From Betaproteobacteria bacterium (GTDB lineage: Bacteria; Pseudomonadota; Gammaproteobacteria; Burkholderiales; SG8-39): a stretch of 52,245 nt of DNA. The notes under the pieces are model-generated. The model was not told the origin of the DNA, did no database searches, and saw only the letters and a list, made by a program, of their open reading frames with translations. The stretch spans positions 1 to 52,245 of the forward strand of contig SHXR01000028.1 in assembly GCA_009693235.1 (NCBI GenBank). Reading direction: 5' to 3'. Both the position numbers and the translations under genes were made by a program. Below are positions 9,054-17,674 of this stretch, piece after piece (positions within the stretch are counted from its first letter, which is position 1; each line of letters opens with the position of its first letter).

Positions 9054-9440
9054 GAGCTTCCTTAAACAACTTGGTGGGGAACCGCCGATTAAGCTATCTC
9101 GCGCAATCAGCGTGCCCATCCCTTCAGGAAGTGACGAGGGAGCAAGCCCCTTGCGTCATCTATTCCCTAAATGGAGCGACTACTTGCTGGGCAGCGGGCA
9201 CTATAGCGCGCGACGGAGCAAGGCGACAGGACGTCTAGCGCGCAACGCGACAATGCGACAATGCGAGCGTAACTTTCCGGTTGCGTCAATATATCCGAAT
9301 GGTGATGCGGGTGCGTGCAATCAAGCAGTCTGCGACAATCGCAGACGACGTGGAACCCATCTCATTTATCTTGCCAGATATCTTTCCCCTGGCCTTCTTT
9401 GGCGTTGGCCCGCTTCCGGCTGGCACGATTTCGTATTGAC
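9054..9440. other. Divergent intergenic region between ffh and the CcsA-like gene
   Basis: No gene is supported in these 387 bases. The left part holds the dispersed repeat. A minus-strand TATAGT at 9200-9205 could be a -10 element for ffh, though I see no good -35 at the right distance. A short tandem duplication (gcgacaat twice) lies around 9247-9262. The plus-strand frame that opens at 9315 is the upstream extension of the next gene; its residues before position 9441 do not look like membrane-protein sequence. Confidence 0.6.
9078..9157. repeat. Dispersed repeat, copy B (upstream of ffh)
   Basis: The core at 9078-9119 matches copy A (5779-5820) at 38 of 42 bases, with further block matches (acgaggg at 9134-9140, gcccctt.cgtc at 9146-9157). 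The inverted-repeat arms, CGCCGATT (9083-9090) and AATCAGCG (9105-9112), have one mismatch here. It ends about 24 bases before the ffh start codon, in the same orientation relative to the gene as copy A to rplS. Confidence 0.8.
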
Positions 9441-10262
9441 ATGGCATCGAGCGCTCTCTACTTCGTTGCGTCGCTCGCATACCTTAGCCTTGCTGTTTTC
9501 TTCTGGCGGACACATTGCGGCGCCGACGGTCCGCATCGCCACGCGTTCATTTATCGGCTCGTGATCCTTGCTCCGCTTGCACTGCACACATGGTTGCTCT
9601 ACATCGACGTCTTTTCGGTACCCATGCTTCGCTTTGGCTTTGGACAAGCGCTATCGGTAACGTTGTGGCTGGCGGTCACCATTTACTGGATCGAAAATTT
9701 TTTCGTCCGCTTGGACGGTCTGCAATGCTTCGTGCTGACGGTGGCGGGAATCTGCGTCGTACTGCCCGGACTCTTTACCGGCTTTACTATGCAGGCGCAT
9801 GGTGATTCGCTGGTATTCCGACTCCATCTAGCGCTGGCGATGGGTGCGTACAGTCTATTCACGATTGCATCGCTTCAAGCGCTGCTCATGGCTATCCTCG
9901 AAAAGAGATTGCACACCGGTGCGCTCACGGGAGCATTCGCCACCCTTCCTCCCCTGCTCTCACTTGAGCGCGTCCTATTTCGCATCATCGGCATCGCATT
10001 TGTTTTGCTGACGGCCACCCTCGTCACCGGGTTTGCATTTTCGGAACAAGTTTTTTCCCGCGCCATGCGGTTCGATCATAAGACGATCTTCGCAATCACT
10101 TCATGGGTGATTTTTGCGGGGCTCCTAATGGGACGTTGGGTCTACGGCTGGCGCGGACGCACCGCGATACGGTGGATTCTGGCCGGGTTCGTCGCGCTAC
10201 TGCTTGCTTATGTGGGCAGCCGATTCGTTCTCGAAGTCATTCTTCATCGCGGTAGCAGGTGA
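9441..10262 (+). CDS. ypjD: CcsA/YpjD-like inner-membrane cytochrome c assembly family protein
   Basis: A 273-aa multi-pass membrane protein with eight or so hydrophobic segments, related to CcsA/CcmC-type proteins and the E. coli inner-membrane protein YpjD. Candidate haem-type histidines of this family are seen (HTWLLY near residue 50, FRLHLALAMGAYSLF mid-protein, FDHKTIFAITSW near the C-terminus). As in E. coli it is divergent from ffh and followed by a CorB/YfjD-type gene, which supports the assignment. YpjD has been linked to CorA-type cation transport genetics, so a role in haem handling is not certain. I chose the ATG at 9441; the frame is open to 9315. Confidence 0.85.
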   Translation: MASSALYFVASLAYLSLAVFFWRTHCGADGPHRHAFIYRLVILAPLALHTWLLYIDVFSVPMLRFGFGQALSVTLWLAVTIYWIENFFVRLDGLQCFVLTVAGICVVLPGLFTGFTMQAHGDSLVFRLHLALAMGAYSLFTIASLQALLMAILEKRLHTGALTGAFATLPPLLSLERVLFRIIGIAFVLLTATLVTGFAFSEQVFSRAMRFDHKTIFAITSWVIFAGLLMGRWVYGWRGRTAIRWILAGFVALLLAYVGSRFVLEVILHRGSR

Positions 10263-10277
10263 TGCCGCCGTTTCGTC

Positions 10278-10306
10278 TTGACAACCGGTCCGTCCACCCA
10301 AATACT
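10278..10306 (+). promoter_or_regulatory. Sigma-70 type promoter for the CorB/CorC-like gene
   Basis: A perfect -35 hexamer TTGACA at 10278-10283 is followed after exactly 17 bases by AATACT (10301-10306, four of six consensus bases). Transcription would start near 10313, giving a leader of about 48 bases before the TTG start at 10361. Confidence 0.6.
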
Positions 10307-10360
10307 CAGTCGTTCATTTTGTACCATCGCTCCACTATCTTCATTTAATTAGGTGCGTTC

Positions 10361-11629
10361 TTGTCAGCCCAGCTTGCAGCGCTAGCGGTGTTGCTCGTCC
10401 TGTCGGGGTTCTTCTCGATCGCCGAGACCAGCATGATGGCGCTCAATCGGTATCGCCTGAAGGCGATGGCACGCCTCGGCAATCGTGCCGCCATCCAAAC
10501 TCAGGCGCTGCTTGACCGAACGGACCGCCTGCTTGGCGTCATCTTGCTTGGCAACAATCTCATCAATGCGGCGGCGGCTACGCTGACCGGTTTGATCGCC
10601 GTCGAATTATTCGGTGAAAACAATATCGCGCTCGCCACCGGAACGATCGGCGTGACATTCCTCATCCTGGTGTTCTCGGAAATCACGCCCAAGGTCATCG
10701 GGGCCGCCTATGCGGAGCGCATCGCGCTACCGGCCAGTTATGTGCTTGGACCGCTGCTCACCGCCCTTTATCCGATTGTTTCATTCGTCAATTTCTTCGT
10801 CAACGGATTGATTTGGATCCTGCGCGTCAAACCGCCAAAGGATGGTGAGAGCCAGCGCTTGACGAACGAAGAACTGCGCACCCTGGTGCTGGAACATAGC
10901 CGGGTATTGCCACGCAAACATCAAATGATTCTGGTGAATCTTTTCGATCTCGAGAGAATAACGGTCCAGGATGTCATGACACCACGCGCGCAAATCGAAG
11001 CAATCGATCTCGACATTGCGCCGGAGCGTCTCATCGAGCAAATCGCAACCAGCTATCACACGCGCCTGATTGCCTATCGCGGCGAACTCACCAACATTGC
11101 AGGCATCCTTCATATTCGCCGCGTCGTCGCCGCCATTCGGGATGGCGCCCTGGAACGGGACGCGCTGATTGACATGCTGGTCGCACCTTATTTCATTCCG
11201 TCAAGCACCCCCGCGTTGGCGCAGCTGCAGTACTTTCAGGAAAAGCGCGAACGCGTTGCCCTGGTGGTGGACGAGTACGGAGAATTGCTGGGGCTGGTGA
11301 CACTAGAAGACATCATCGAAGAGATCGTCGGTGAATTCACCACCAATGCGCCGATCAATACCATCGATTTTGCATGGGGCCCGATGGGTGATAGCGTCGT
11401 TGAGGGATCGTCGTCTCTGCGAGAATTGAACCGCAAACTCGGCCTCGCGCTTCCGGTCGATGGCCCAAAGACCTTGAACGGGCTGATTATCGATTATCTG
11501 CAAGACATCCCGGTCGCAGGCGTTAGCATGCGTATCGGCGGCATCGCACTGGAGATCCTGCAAACCGAAGACCGCGTCGTCAAGACGGTCCGTATTTCCC
11601 GGCCAGCACCGCTCGCGACCCACAGCTGA
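10361..11629 (+). CDS. CNNM/CorC-family transporter with CBS domains
   Basis: A 422-aa membrane protein of the HlyC/CorC (CNNM) family, related to E. coli YfjD/CorB and implicated in magnesium or cobalt handling. It has an N-terminal DUF21 transmembrane domain (about residues 5-140, with SGFFSIAETSMMALNRYR and VFSEITPKVIGAAYAER), a central CBS pair (about 200-330, DVMTPRAQIEAID and VDEYGELLGLVTLEDIIEE), and a C-terminal CorC_HlyC domain. The start is a TTG at 10361, supported by AGGTG five bases upstream and by the family N-terminus. It has its own promoter and follows the CcsA-like gene as in E. coli. Confidence 0.9.
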   Translation: MSAQLAALAVLLVLSGFFSIAETSMMALNRYRLKAMARLGNRAAIQTQALLDRTDRLLGVILLGNNLINAAAATLTGLIAVELFGENNIALATGTIGVTFLILVFSEITPKVIGAAYAERIALPASYVLGPLLTALYPIVSFVNFFVNGLIWILRVKPPKDGESQRLTNEELRTLVLEHSRVLPRKHQMILVNLFDLERITVQDVMTPRAQIEAIDLDIAPERLIEQIATSYHTRLIAYRGELTNIAGILHIRRVVAAIRDGALERDALIDMLVAPYFIPSSTPALAQLQYFQEKRERVALVVDEYGELLGLVTLEDIIEEIVGEFTTNAPINTIDFAWGPMGDSVVEGSSSLRELNRKLGLALPVDGPKTLNGLIIDYLQDIPVAGVSMRIGGIALEILQTEDRVVKTVRISRPAPLATHS

Positions 11630-11915
11630 CCGCGCTCGGTCATTCCGCCGTCGATCGGTTGTTTTTCGCACACGCGCGCGCTACGAATTCTCAAGGGTTG
11701 CCGTCCCACTGCCGCTGTGATCGGGAAGGTACGGGGATTCCGCAAAAATCATCAATGTGATTGCCGTTTCTCCGCGCCTTGTCGCTTGGCAATTCAAGTA
11801 TCCGGCTTTCGAAATGGAAATCTACTTCGCGCATGGCGCACCACGTGCAAGTGGCCTCTGAGGCTTCGCGACTTCGACCGATCGTTCCCCGGAATTTGAC
11901 GTAAGGACATGCCAC

Positions 11916-13155
11916 ATGGCGACCATCTCGCAAACCGCAAAAAAACCTGTCTCGGCGAGCACCTCTGACCGCCTCTACGTCTACGAAGGACGGGACAAGA
12001 ACGGCAAGACCATCCGCGGCGAAGTCCGCGCAAGTGGTGAAAACGTCGTCAGGTCGATGATGCGCAGACAGGGCGTCACCGTCAAAAAGATCAAGGTTCA
12101 AAGATCATCAGGCGGCGGCAAGGTCACGCAAAAGGACATCGCCGCCTTTACACGCCAACTCGCCACGATGATGAAAGCAGGCGTCCCGTTGATGCAATCG
12201 TTCGATATAATCGGGCGTGGGCATGCGAATCCGGCCGTATCCCGACTACTCCTCGCAATTCGAACCGATATCGAATCGGGCTCCAACTTGTCGCAGGCAT
12301 TCGCGAAACACCCAATGCATTTCGACGCGCTGTATTGCAACCTGGTGGGTGCGGGTGAGCAAGCGGGTATTTTGGAAACGCTCCTCGATCGGCTAGCCAT
12401 CTATCAGGAAAAAATTCTTGCGATCAAGGGCAAAATAAAATCCGCACTTTTCTATCCGGTAGCCGTCATCGCCGTGGCCACCATCGTGGTCGTCGTAATC
12501 ATGATTTGGGTCATTCCCGCGTTCAAGCAAGTCTTCTCAAGTTTTGGTGCAGACCTGCCCGCACCGACCTTGATCGTGATGACGATCTCCGATTTTCTCG
12601 TCGGCAACTGGTACATCATCTTTCCGGCAATGTTCGCAGCGGCCTATGGGTTCCTCGCTTTTTGGAAGCGTTCAACTGCGATGCAAATCGGGTTTGACCG
12701 GCTCCTCCTCAAGTTGCCGGTATTTGGCGATTTGGTCCGTAAAGGTGTGCTTGCGCGTTGGACGCGAACGTTGGCGACCATGTTTGCAGGCCGGTGTGCC
12801 CCTCGTTGAAGCCCTTGACTCAGTCGCTGGTGCGGCGGGCAACTATGTCTACCAAGTTGCCACGAAAAAAATTCAGAGCGAAGTTGCCACCGGTACCAGC
12901 CTCACCATGGCAATGGAACAATCCAAGGTGTTCCCGAGCATGGTCGTCCAAATGGTATCAATCGGCGAGGAGTCGGGTTCCCTGGATTCGATGCTAAGCA
13001 AGTGCTCCGATTTCTTCGACGAAGAAGTGGATGAAGCCGTCAAAGCACTGTCGTCATTGATGGAACCCATGATCATGTCGGTGCTGGGCGTGGTCATCGG
13101 TGGCCTTGTCGTCGCCATGTACCTGCCAATCTTCAAAATGGGCTCCGTCGCCTGA
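11916..13155 (+). pseudogene. pilC: Type IV pilus inner-membrane protein PilC, frameshifted
   Basis: PilC is the inner-membrane platform of the type IV pilus machine. Two frames cover it. The first (11916-12809) carries the N-terminal region, the first T2SSF domain (FTRQLATMMKAGVPLMQSF) and two membrane helices, then enters the second domain and leaves frame after TLATMFA at residue 291. The conserved continuation AGVPLVEALDSVAGAAGN resumes in the next frame and runs to 13155, including the last helix. One extra base in the run gcaggccggt near 12789-12792 explains it; removing it gives about 412 aa, the normal family length. It could be a sequencing error or a real knock-out. pilD follows. 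No pilB is visible upstream, where the family order often has it. Confidence 0.88.
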
Positions 13156-13208
13156 TACTCTTACCGATTGCAGACTAAACGCCCGCGGGCGTTAAACGAT
13201 CCTCCTCC

Positions 13209-14069
13209 ATGGGCAACTTGCATTGGTTAAACGACCCCACGGCGTTCGCCCTCGCGGCGGCGGTGCTCGGCATGCTGGTCGGCAGCTTTCTAAACGTCGT
13301 CATCCATCGTTTGCCGAAGATGATGGAGCGCGAATGGCGCGCGCAATGTGCCGCGCTTGCGGGGACAACCGTCGCGGCCGAACCACCCTTCAATCTTGCG
13401 ACTCCGCGCTCGGCTTGCCCAGGCTGCGGGCATCGCATCACCGCCCTCGAGAACATTCCGGTCATTTCATTTGCCGTACTGGGCGGCAAATGCAGCGCAT
13501 GCAAAACTAAGATTAGCGTTCGCTATCCGTTGGTGGAAATTTTGACCGGCGCGCTGTTTGCCGGCGCCGCGCTCACGTTCGGTTGGGGCGCCGCGGCGCT
13601 GACAGCCATGGTGTTCCTCGCGGCATTGGTCGCTCTTTCATGCATAGATTTCGACACGCAGCTTCTCCCCGACGACATCACGCTGCCGCTCATCTGGGCG
13701 GGGCTCGTCGCCAATCTTTGGGAAACATTTGTCGACCTGAACAGCGCGGTGATCGGAGCTATTGCCGGTTATCTTGTGCTATGGACCATCTATTGGCTCT
13801 TCAAACTCGTCACCGGCAAAGAAGGCATGGGATTGGGTGATTTAAAATTGCTTGCCGCGGTCGGCGCCTGGCTCGGTTGGAAGACTCTTCCGTTCGTCGT
13901 CCTGGCGTCGTCCTTGGTGGGCGCGGTACTGGGCGTTGGTCTCATCATCCTTGCCAAACGAGGTCGAGAGGTGCCGATGCCCTTCGGACCTTATCTTGCA
14001 ATTGCCGCGGTCATCGCTCTTTTTTTCGGCAATGCCATCGTCGACTACTATCTCACTCGCGTAATTTAG
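13209..14069 (+). CDS. pilD: Prepilin peptidase/N-methyltransferase PilD
   Basis: A bifunctional inner-membrane aspartic protease that cleaves type IV prepilin leaders and methylates the new N-terminus. The 286-aa product has the zinc-binding cysteines C70/C73 (CPGC) and C95/C98 (CSAC) in the cytoplasmic loop, the first catalytic Asp in IDFDTQLLPDD (147 region), and the second in GMGLGDLKLL (D211), with about eight membrane helices. It lies 53 bases after pilC and 21 before coaE, the usual betaproteobacterial order, so it probably shares a transcript with pilC. Confidence 0.95.
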   Translation: MGNLHWLNDPTAFALAAAVLGMLVGSFLNVVIHRLPKMMEREWRAQCAALAGTTVAAEPPFNLATPRSACPGCGHRITALENIPVISFAVLGGKCSACKTKISVRYPLVEILTGALFAGAALTFGWGAAALTAMVFLAALVALSCIDFDTQLLPDDITLPLIWAGLVANLWETFVDLNSAVIGAIAGYLVLWTIYWLFKLVTGKEGMGLGDLKLLAAVGAWLGWKTLPFVVLASSLVGAVLGVGLIILAKRGREVPMPFGPYLAIAAVIALFFGNAIVDYYLTRVI

Positions 14070-14090
14070 ATCGTTGGGGGCAGGTCGCGT

Positions 14091-14714
14091 ATGAAACTCG
14101 TGGTGGGGTTGACGGGCGGTATCGGTAGCGGCAAGTCGAGCGTGGGAAACGCATTTTCGGCGCACGGCATTCTCGTCATCGATGCCGATGCGATTTCCCG
14201 TGCACTCACCGCCGCTGGCGGGCGGGCAATCGATGCGATTCGTAAGCGCTTTGGCGATCGGTCCATCGATGCCAAAGGCGCGCTCGATCGGGCGCAAATA
14301 CGGGCCTTAGTGTTTTCCGATCCGGAGGCCAGGCGGCAACTCGAAGCAATCCTCCATCCGATGATCCGTAATGAGTGCGATCGTCTCGTTGCTGTCGCCG
14401 ATTCACCCTATGTGATCTTGATGATTCCGCTTCTGGTGGAGTCGGGCGTGCCGCGCAAGCGTTGTCATCGGGTTGCCGTAGTAGATTGCCCCGAGGAGGT
14501 TCAAATCGAGCGGGTGATCCGCCGCGATCGCCTCACGCGTGGCGAGGTCGAGGCAATCATGAAGTCGCAGGCATCGCGCGAGCTTCGCCTATCGTATGCA
14601 GATGATGTGATCGACAATAGCGGATCACCGTCCGACATCGCAGAGCCCGTAGCATTGCTGCACAAAAAATACGCGCAGCTCGCCGGGTCACAGGCGTGGG
14701 CCATGCTTGGCTGA
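14091..14714 (+). CDS. coaE: Dephospho-CoA kinase
   Basis: Catalyses the last step of coenzyme A synthesis, ATP-dependent 3'-phosphorylation of dephospho-CoA. The 207-aa product starts with the P-loop GLTGGIGSGKS (6-16), has the DADAISR segment near 32-38, HPMIRNE in the middle, and PLLVESG followed by the CP motif (VDCPEEVQ) and RRDRLTRGEVEAIMKSQ lid region. Family length is normal. It follows pilD and precedes zapD, as commonly seen in gamma- and betaproteobacteria. Confidence 0.95.
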   Translation: MKLVVGLTGGIGSGKSSVGNAFSAHGILVIDADAISRALTAAGGRAIDAIRKRFGDRSIDAKGALDRAQIRALVFSDPEARRQLEAILHPMIRNECDRLVAVADSPYVILMIPLLVESGVPRKRCHRVAVVDCPEEVQIERVIRRDRLTRGEVEAIMKSQASRELRLSYADDVIDNSGSPSDIAEPVALLHKKYAQLAGSQAWAMLG

Positions 14715-14839
14715 GCAGGCGGCGCGGTATCCAAATTGAATGCACTGCCGATGCCCGATTGAGTTTGCGCTTCTCGCCGCTCCCGTACCGTGTAAAATCA
14801 GCCGGAATCGGAGTGTCAAGCAGCCAAGGATCGGTCAAA

Positions 14840-15607
14840 TTGAACGCGGCATTGATCACCTACGAGTACCCCCTGATCGAGCGTGTAAGAACGTTGCTGC
14901 GCCTTGAGGCGCTGTTTGCGCGCGTCGGTCTATTCCTCGGCAGAACCGATCGGCACGACCACCATATCGCCTTGGTGAGCCTGTTCGAGATCGTCGATGT
15001 GGTCGGCCGCGCTGAACTCAAGTCCGAACTCTTGCAGGAATTGGAACGTCAGCGACAGGTGCTGATCTCGTTCAAAAGCAATCCCGACGCCGACCAACGC
15101 GTTCTTTCGGGTGTTGTGGATGGGTTGGAAAAAGCAGCAGCCGCGATCCATGGCATGAGCGGGAAGGTCGGTCAACACATCCGCGACAACGATTGGCTCA
15201 TGGGCATCAAGCAACGCGCCGCAATCCCTGGGGGGGCCTGCGAATTTGATTTGCCCTCTTACCATCGCTGGCTACATGGGGACGACGCGGTGCGGATAAA
15301 GGCCTTGCAGCAATGGGTAGACCCAATGCTCCCCATTCGTGACGGTGCGCTGCTGGTGCTGGCAATGCTTCGGGAAAGCGGGAAGCCGCAACGTCTACAG
15401 GCCCCACAGGGCATATTTCAGCAATCGCTTGGTGGACGTGTTGCGCAGATCGTGCGTATCAAAGTGCCGATTGCCCCGGAGTGTGTGCCGGAAGTAAGTG
15501 CCAATCGCTACGCGCTAAACATTCGATTCACCGCGCAAGGTGATGACGGGCGGCCGCACACCGTCGATCACAATGTCGCCTTTGATCTGACTTTCTGCAG
15601 CCTGTGA
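14840..15607 (+). CDS. zapD: Cell division protein ZapD
   Basis: A cytoplasmic protein that cross-links FtsZ protofilaments and stabilises the Z-ring. The product has the family opening [21 protein letters not shown], then a helical region and a C-terminal beta-rich part ([20 protein letters not shown], ending TFCSL). The frame is open back to a GTG at 14696, but the family N-terminus and an AAGGA ribosome site at 14825-14829 point to the TTG at 14840, giving 255 aa. A GTG at 14813 is a second choice. Its stop overlaps the yacG start by four bases. Confidence 0.92.
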   Translation: MNAALITYEYPLIERVRTLLRLEALFARVGLFLGRTDRHDHHIALVSLFEIVDVVGRAELKSELLQELERQRQVLISFKSNPDADQRVLSGVVDGLEKAAAAIHGMSGKVGQHIRDNDWLMGIKQRAAIPGGACEFDLPSYHRWLHGDDAVRIKALQQWVDPMLPIRDGALLVLAMLRESGKPQRLQAPQGIFQQSLGGRVAQIVRIKVPIAPECVPEVSANRYALNIRFTAQGDDGRPHTVDHNVAFDLTFCSL

Positions 15608-15810
15608 GTCGGGCAAAGGTCGTCAGTTGCCCAGGTTGCGGTGCCCAGGTCGAGTGGGGCCCCGCATCGGTCTTTCGTCCATTTTGTTCCAACCGCTGCG
15701 AGATGAGTGATCTTGGCGCTTGGGCGACTGAGCAATACCGCGTGGCGGGGACCGACGCCGACCGCTTGAAAGGTGATGAACAGACACCGACAAAACCTGG
15801 CGCTAATTAG
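15604..15810 (+). CDS. yacG: DNA gyrase inhibitor YacG (zinc-binding)
   Basis: A 68-aa protein with the YacG four-cysteine zinc site: CPGC near residues 9-12 and CSNRC near 28-32, followed by [14 protein letters not shown]. coli YacG binds GyrB and inhibits gyrase. The GTG start overlaps the zapD stop (GTGA). The last codons overlap the convergent Nudix-ThiE gene by eight bases: both genes use the two strands of the palindrome ctaattag (15803-15810) for their TAG stops. Confidence 0.9.
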   Translation: MSRAKVVSCPGCGAQVEWGPASVFRPFCSNRCEMSDLGAWATEQYRVAGTDADRLKGDEQTPTKPGAN

Positions 15811-15822
15811 GTTCGCGCCAGG
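15796..15822 (-). terminator. Hairpin terminator overlapping two convergent stop codons
   Basis: CCTGGCGC (15796-15803) pairs perfectly with GCGCCAGG (15815-15822) around an 11-base loop that contains most of the stop codons of yacG and of the convergent Nudix-ThiE gene. On the minus strand the stem is followed directly by TTTT, as in a Rho-independent terminator; on the plus strand no T-run follows. It most likely ends the minus-strand transcript. Confidence 0.6.
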
Positions 15823-16750
15823 CCGCTCGCCGCGCAGCAATGCCGTGGGCGCCATGTGTCCAGGCGGTTTCGAGATAAGCCCGTGTCAATCCACCGACGG
15901 CAAACACAGGCAACGGGTAATTCTCAATCAATCTTGAGAATCGCCGCCAACCCATCGCGACCCGATCTTTGTCCGTCGCCGCTTCGACCACGGGCCCAAG
16001 CACCACGAAGTCAAGTGCCAACGACGCGGCTTTGGCGAGTTCGCCCTCATCATGGCAAGTGGCGCCAACCCAAGCGAAATGCGGTCTTTCCTCGAGCCGG
16101 GCGAGCTGGGGGCCAGACAGATGGATCCCATCAGCGCCGATCTCTTGGGCTACCTGCATGTCGGCATTGACTAACAATCTTGCGCCGTGCGTTCGACACA
16201 AGGCCAATACTTTTTGCCCAAACGCCCGCAGCGCCGCGCGATCGGGCATCTTTTCGCGCAGTTGAACGAGCCGCAAACCCCGTGATAAACGCCACTCGAG
16301 CGCCTTGAGGAAAGCGTGTTCTCCCACTTCCGTCACATTGGAAATCGCGTATTCGGTAGCGATATCGAGGGCGCGTAACAGCGGCGTATTCGCTGGAAGC
16401 ATGGGAGCGAGCGTCATTTGCTCTGGACGCTGCCATTCCAGCGCCTGATGTTCGCGCGCCACCATGATGCCATCCCAAGAAGTCACCCGATAGAAATAAA
16501 TGCGGACCGTGGCGTGTGAATACTCAAATACCTGGGTCAGCCATGGATACGCGCAGGTAACGCGAATGCCAAGCTCTTCATGCAACTCGCGATCGAGGGC
16601 CACGCGTGGCGTCTCGCCTGGCTCCACTTTCCCGCCGGGAAACTCCCAATAGCCCGCATAGACCTTGGCGACCGGTCGTTGCGCAAGCAAAACTTGCCCA
16701 TCACCTTGAATCAGCACGCCCGCAGCAACGTCAACCGCGGCGGCAGTCAT
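15803..16750 (-). CDS. Nudix hydrolase (MutT)-thiamine phosphate synthase-like fusion
   Basis: A 315-aa two-domain protein. Residues 1 to about 130 form a MutT-type Nudix domain with a complete Nudix box at 40-62 (G40, E46, then R54-E55-L-x-E58-E59-x-G61), expected to hydrolyse oxidised nucleotides such as 8-oxo-dGTP. Residues from about 140 to the end resemble a ThiE/TenI barrel ([46 protein letters not shown]). This fusion is known in many proteobacteria, where the ThiE-like part has no settled function. I use the ATG at 16750, which overlaps the stop of the ATPase gene upstream (ATGA); the frame is open to 16912. Confidence 0.9.
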   Translation of the reverse strand: MTAAAVDVAAGVLIQGDGQVLLAQRPVAKVYAGYWEFPGGKVEPGETPRVALDRELHEELGIRVTCAYPWLTQVFEYSHATVRIYFYRVTSWDGIMVAREHQALEWQRPEQMTLAPMLPANTPLLRALDIATEYAISNVTEVGEHAFLKALEWRLSRGLRLVQLREKMPDRAALRAFGQKVLALCRTHGARLLVNADMQVAQEIGADGIHLSGPQLARLEERPHFAWVGATCHDEGELAKAASLALDFVVLGPVVEAATDKDRVAMGWRRFSRLIENYPLPVFAVGGLTRAYLETAWTHGAHGIAARRAAWREPN

Positions 16751-17634
16751 TTCGATTTGCGCTTTAGCATTCCCGCATGCCGGCCGGCCCAATCCTGCGC
16801 GAAATGCCATGCGACCCGACCACTTCTGGATCCGCGTTGCATCGCCCATTGCAAGGCCTCGTCGCGCGCATTCGCAATCGTCTTCCCATCGCAGCCGAAG
16901 TGCTGCAACCAATGGTCAACGATATCGAGATACTCGTCCTGATCAAACGGATAGAACGACACCCAAAGACCAAATCGCTCGGACAGTGAAATTTTCTCTT
17001 CGGTTGTCTCACCTGGATGAAGCTCATCGCCGACATGCTTGAATTCAAGATTTTCTTGCATGTACTCAGGCATGAGGTGGCGGCGATTCGACGTCGCATA
17101 CACGAGTACGTTGTCCGACGTTGCGGAAATCGAGCCGTCGAGCACGACCTTCAGCGCCTTGTAACCCGGATCAGACGCCTCAAAAGACAAGTCATCGCAA
17201 AAGACGATGTAGCGTTCCGGGCGCGCTCCCACAAGGTCGACAATTTCCGGAAGATCGACGAGGTCACGTCTATCGACCTCGATCAACCGCAGGCCGTGTC
17301 GGGCATACCGATTCAGAAACGCCTTGATCAGCGATGATTTCCCGGTGCCGCGAGCACCCGTCAGCAACACACTATTAGCCGGGCGACTTTCTACGAACTG
17401 CTTGGTGTTCTGTTCGATGATTTGCTTTTGCCGGTCAATGTCGCGCAGATCACCAAGCGCGATGCGATGGACATTGACGACCGGCTGGAGAAAACCGCGC
17501 CCGTTCCGATGCCGCCACCGATAGGCAATCGATGCCTTCCAATCAATCGAAGCAATCGGAGGCGGCAATACAGCCTCGATGCGCTCAAGAATACTTTCGA
17601 CGCGAGCAATGAGCTTGGAATAATCAACCGGCAT
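16747..17634 (-). CDS. DUF815-family AAA-type ATPase
   Basis: A 295-aa predicted ATPase of the DUF815 family. The P-loop GARGTGKSS is at residues 93-101 and a Walker B-like FCDDLSFE follows near 145-152. A region around VYATSNRRHLMPEYM resembles sensor-1/box VII parts of AAA proteins. No function is established for the family. The gene is translationally coupled to the Nudix-ThiE gene and 40 bases downstream of argJ. The start at 17634 gives the usual N-terminus MPVDYSKLI; the frame is open to 17760. Confidence 0.85.
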   Translation of the reverse strand: MPVDYSKLIARVESILERIEAVLPPPIASIDWKASIAYRWRHRNGRGFLQPVVNVHRIALGDLRDIDRQKQIIEQNTKQFVESRPANSVLLTGARGTGKSSLIKAFLNRYARHGLRLIEVDRRDLVDLPEIVDLVGARPERYIVFCDDLSFEASDPGYKALKVVLDGSISATSDNVLVYATSNRRHLMPEYMQENLEFKHVGDELHPGETTEEKISLSERFGLWVSFYPFDQDEYLDIVDHWLQHFGCDGKTIANARDEALQWAMQRGSRSGRVAWHFAQDWAGRHAGMLKRKSK

Positions 17635-17674
17635 GAAAAATTCTACCTGGGGAAAAAACGGCAAGGCCTTGCAC

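Noticed and set aside
9054-9119. Extra 22-residue N-terminus for Ffh
   Set aside because: The sequence is the dispersed repeat; the ATG at 9053 has a proper ribosome site and the family N-terminus.
9247-9262. Tandem gcgacaat repeat as a CRISPR or iteron
   Set aside because: Only two 8-base units without spacers; no cas or replication genes.
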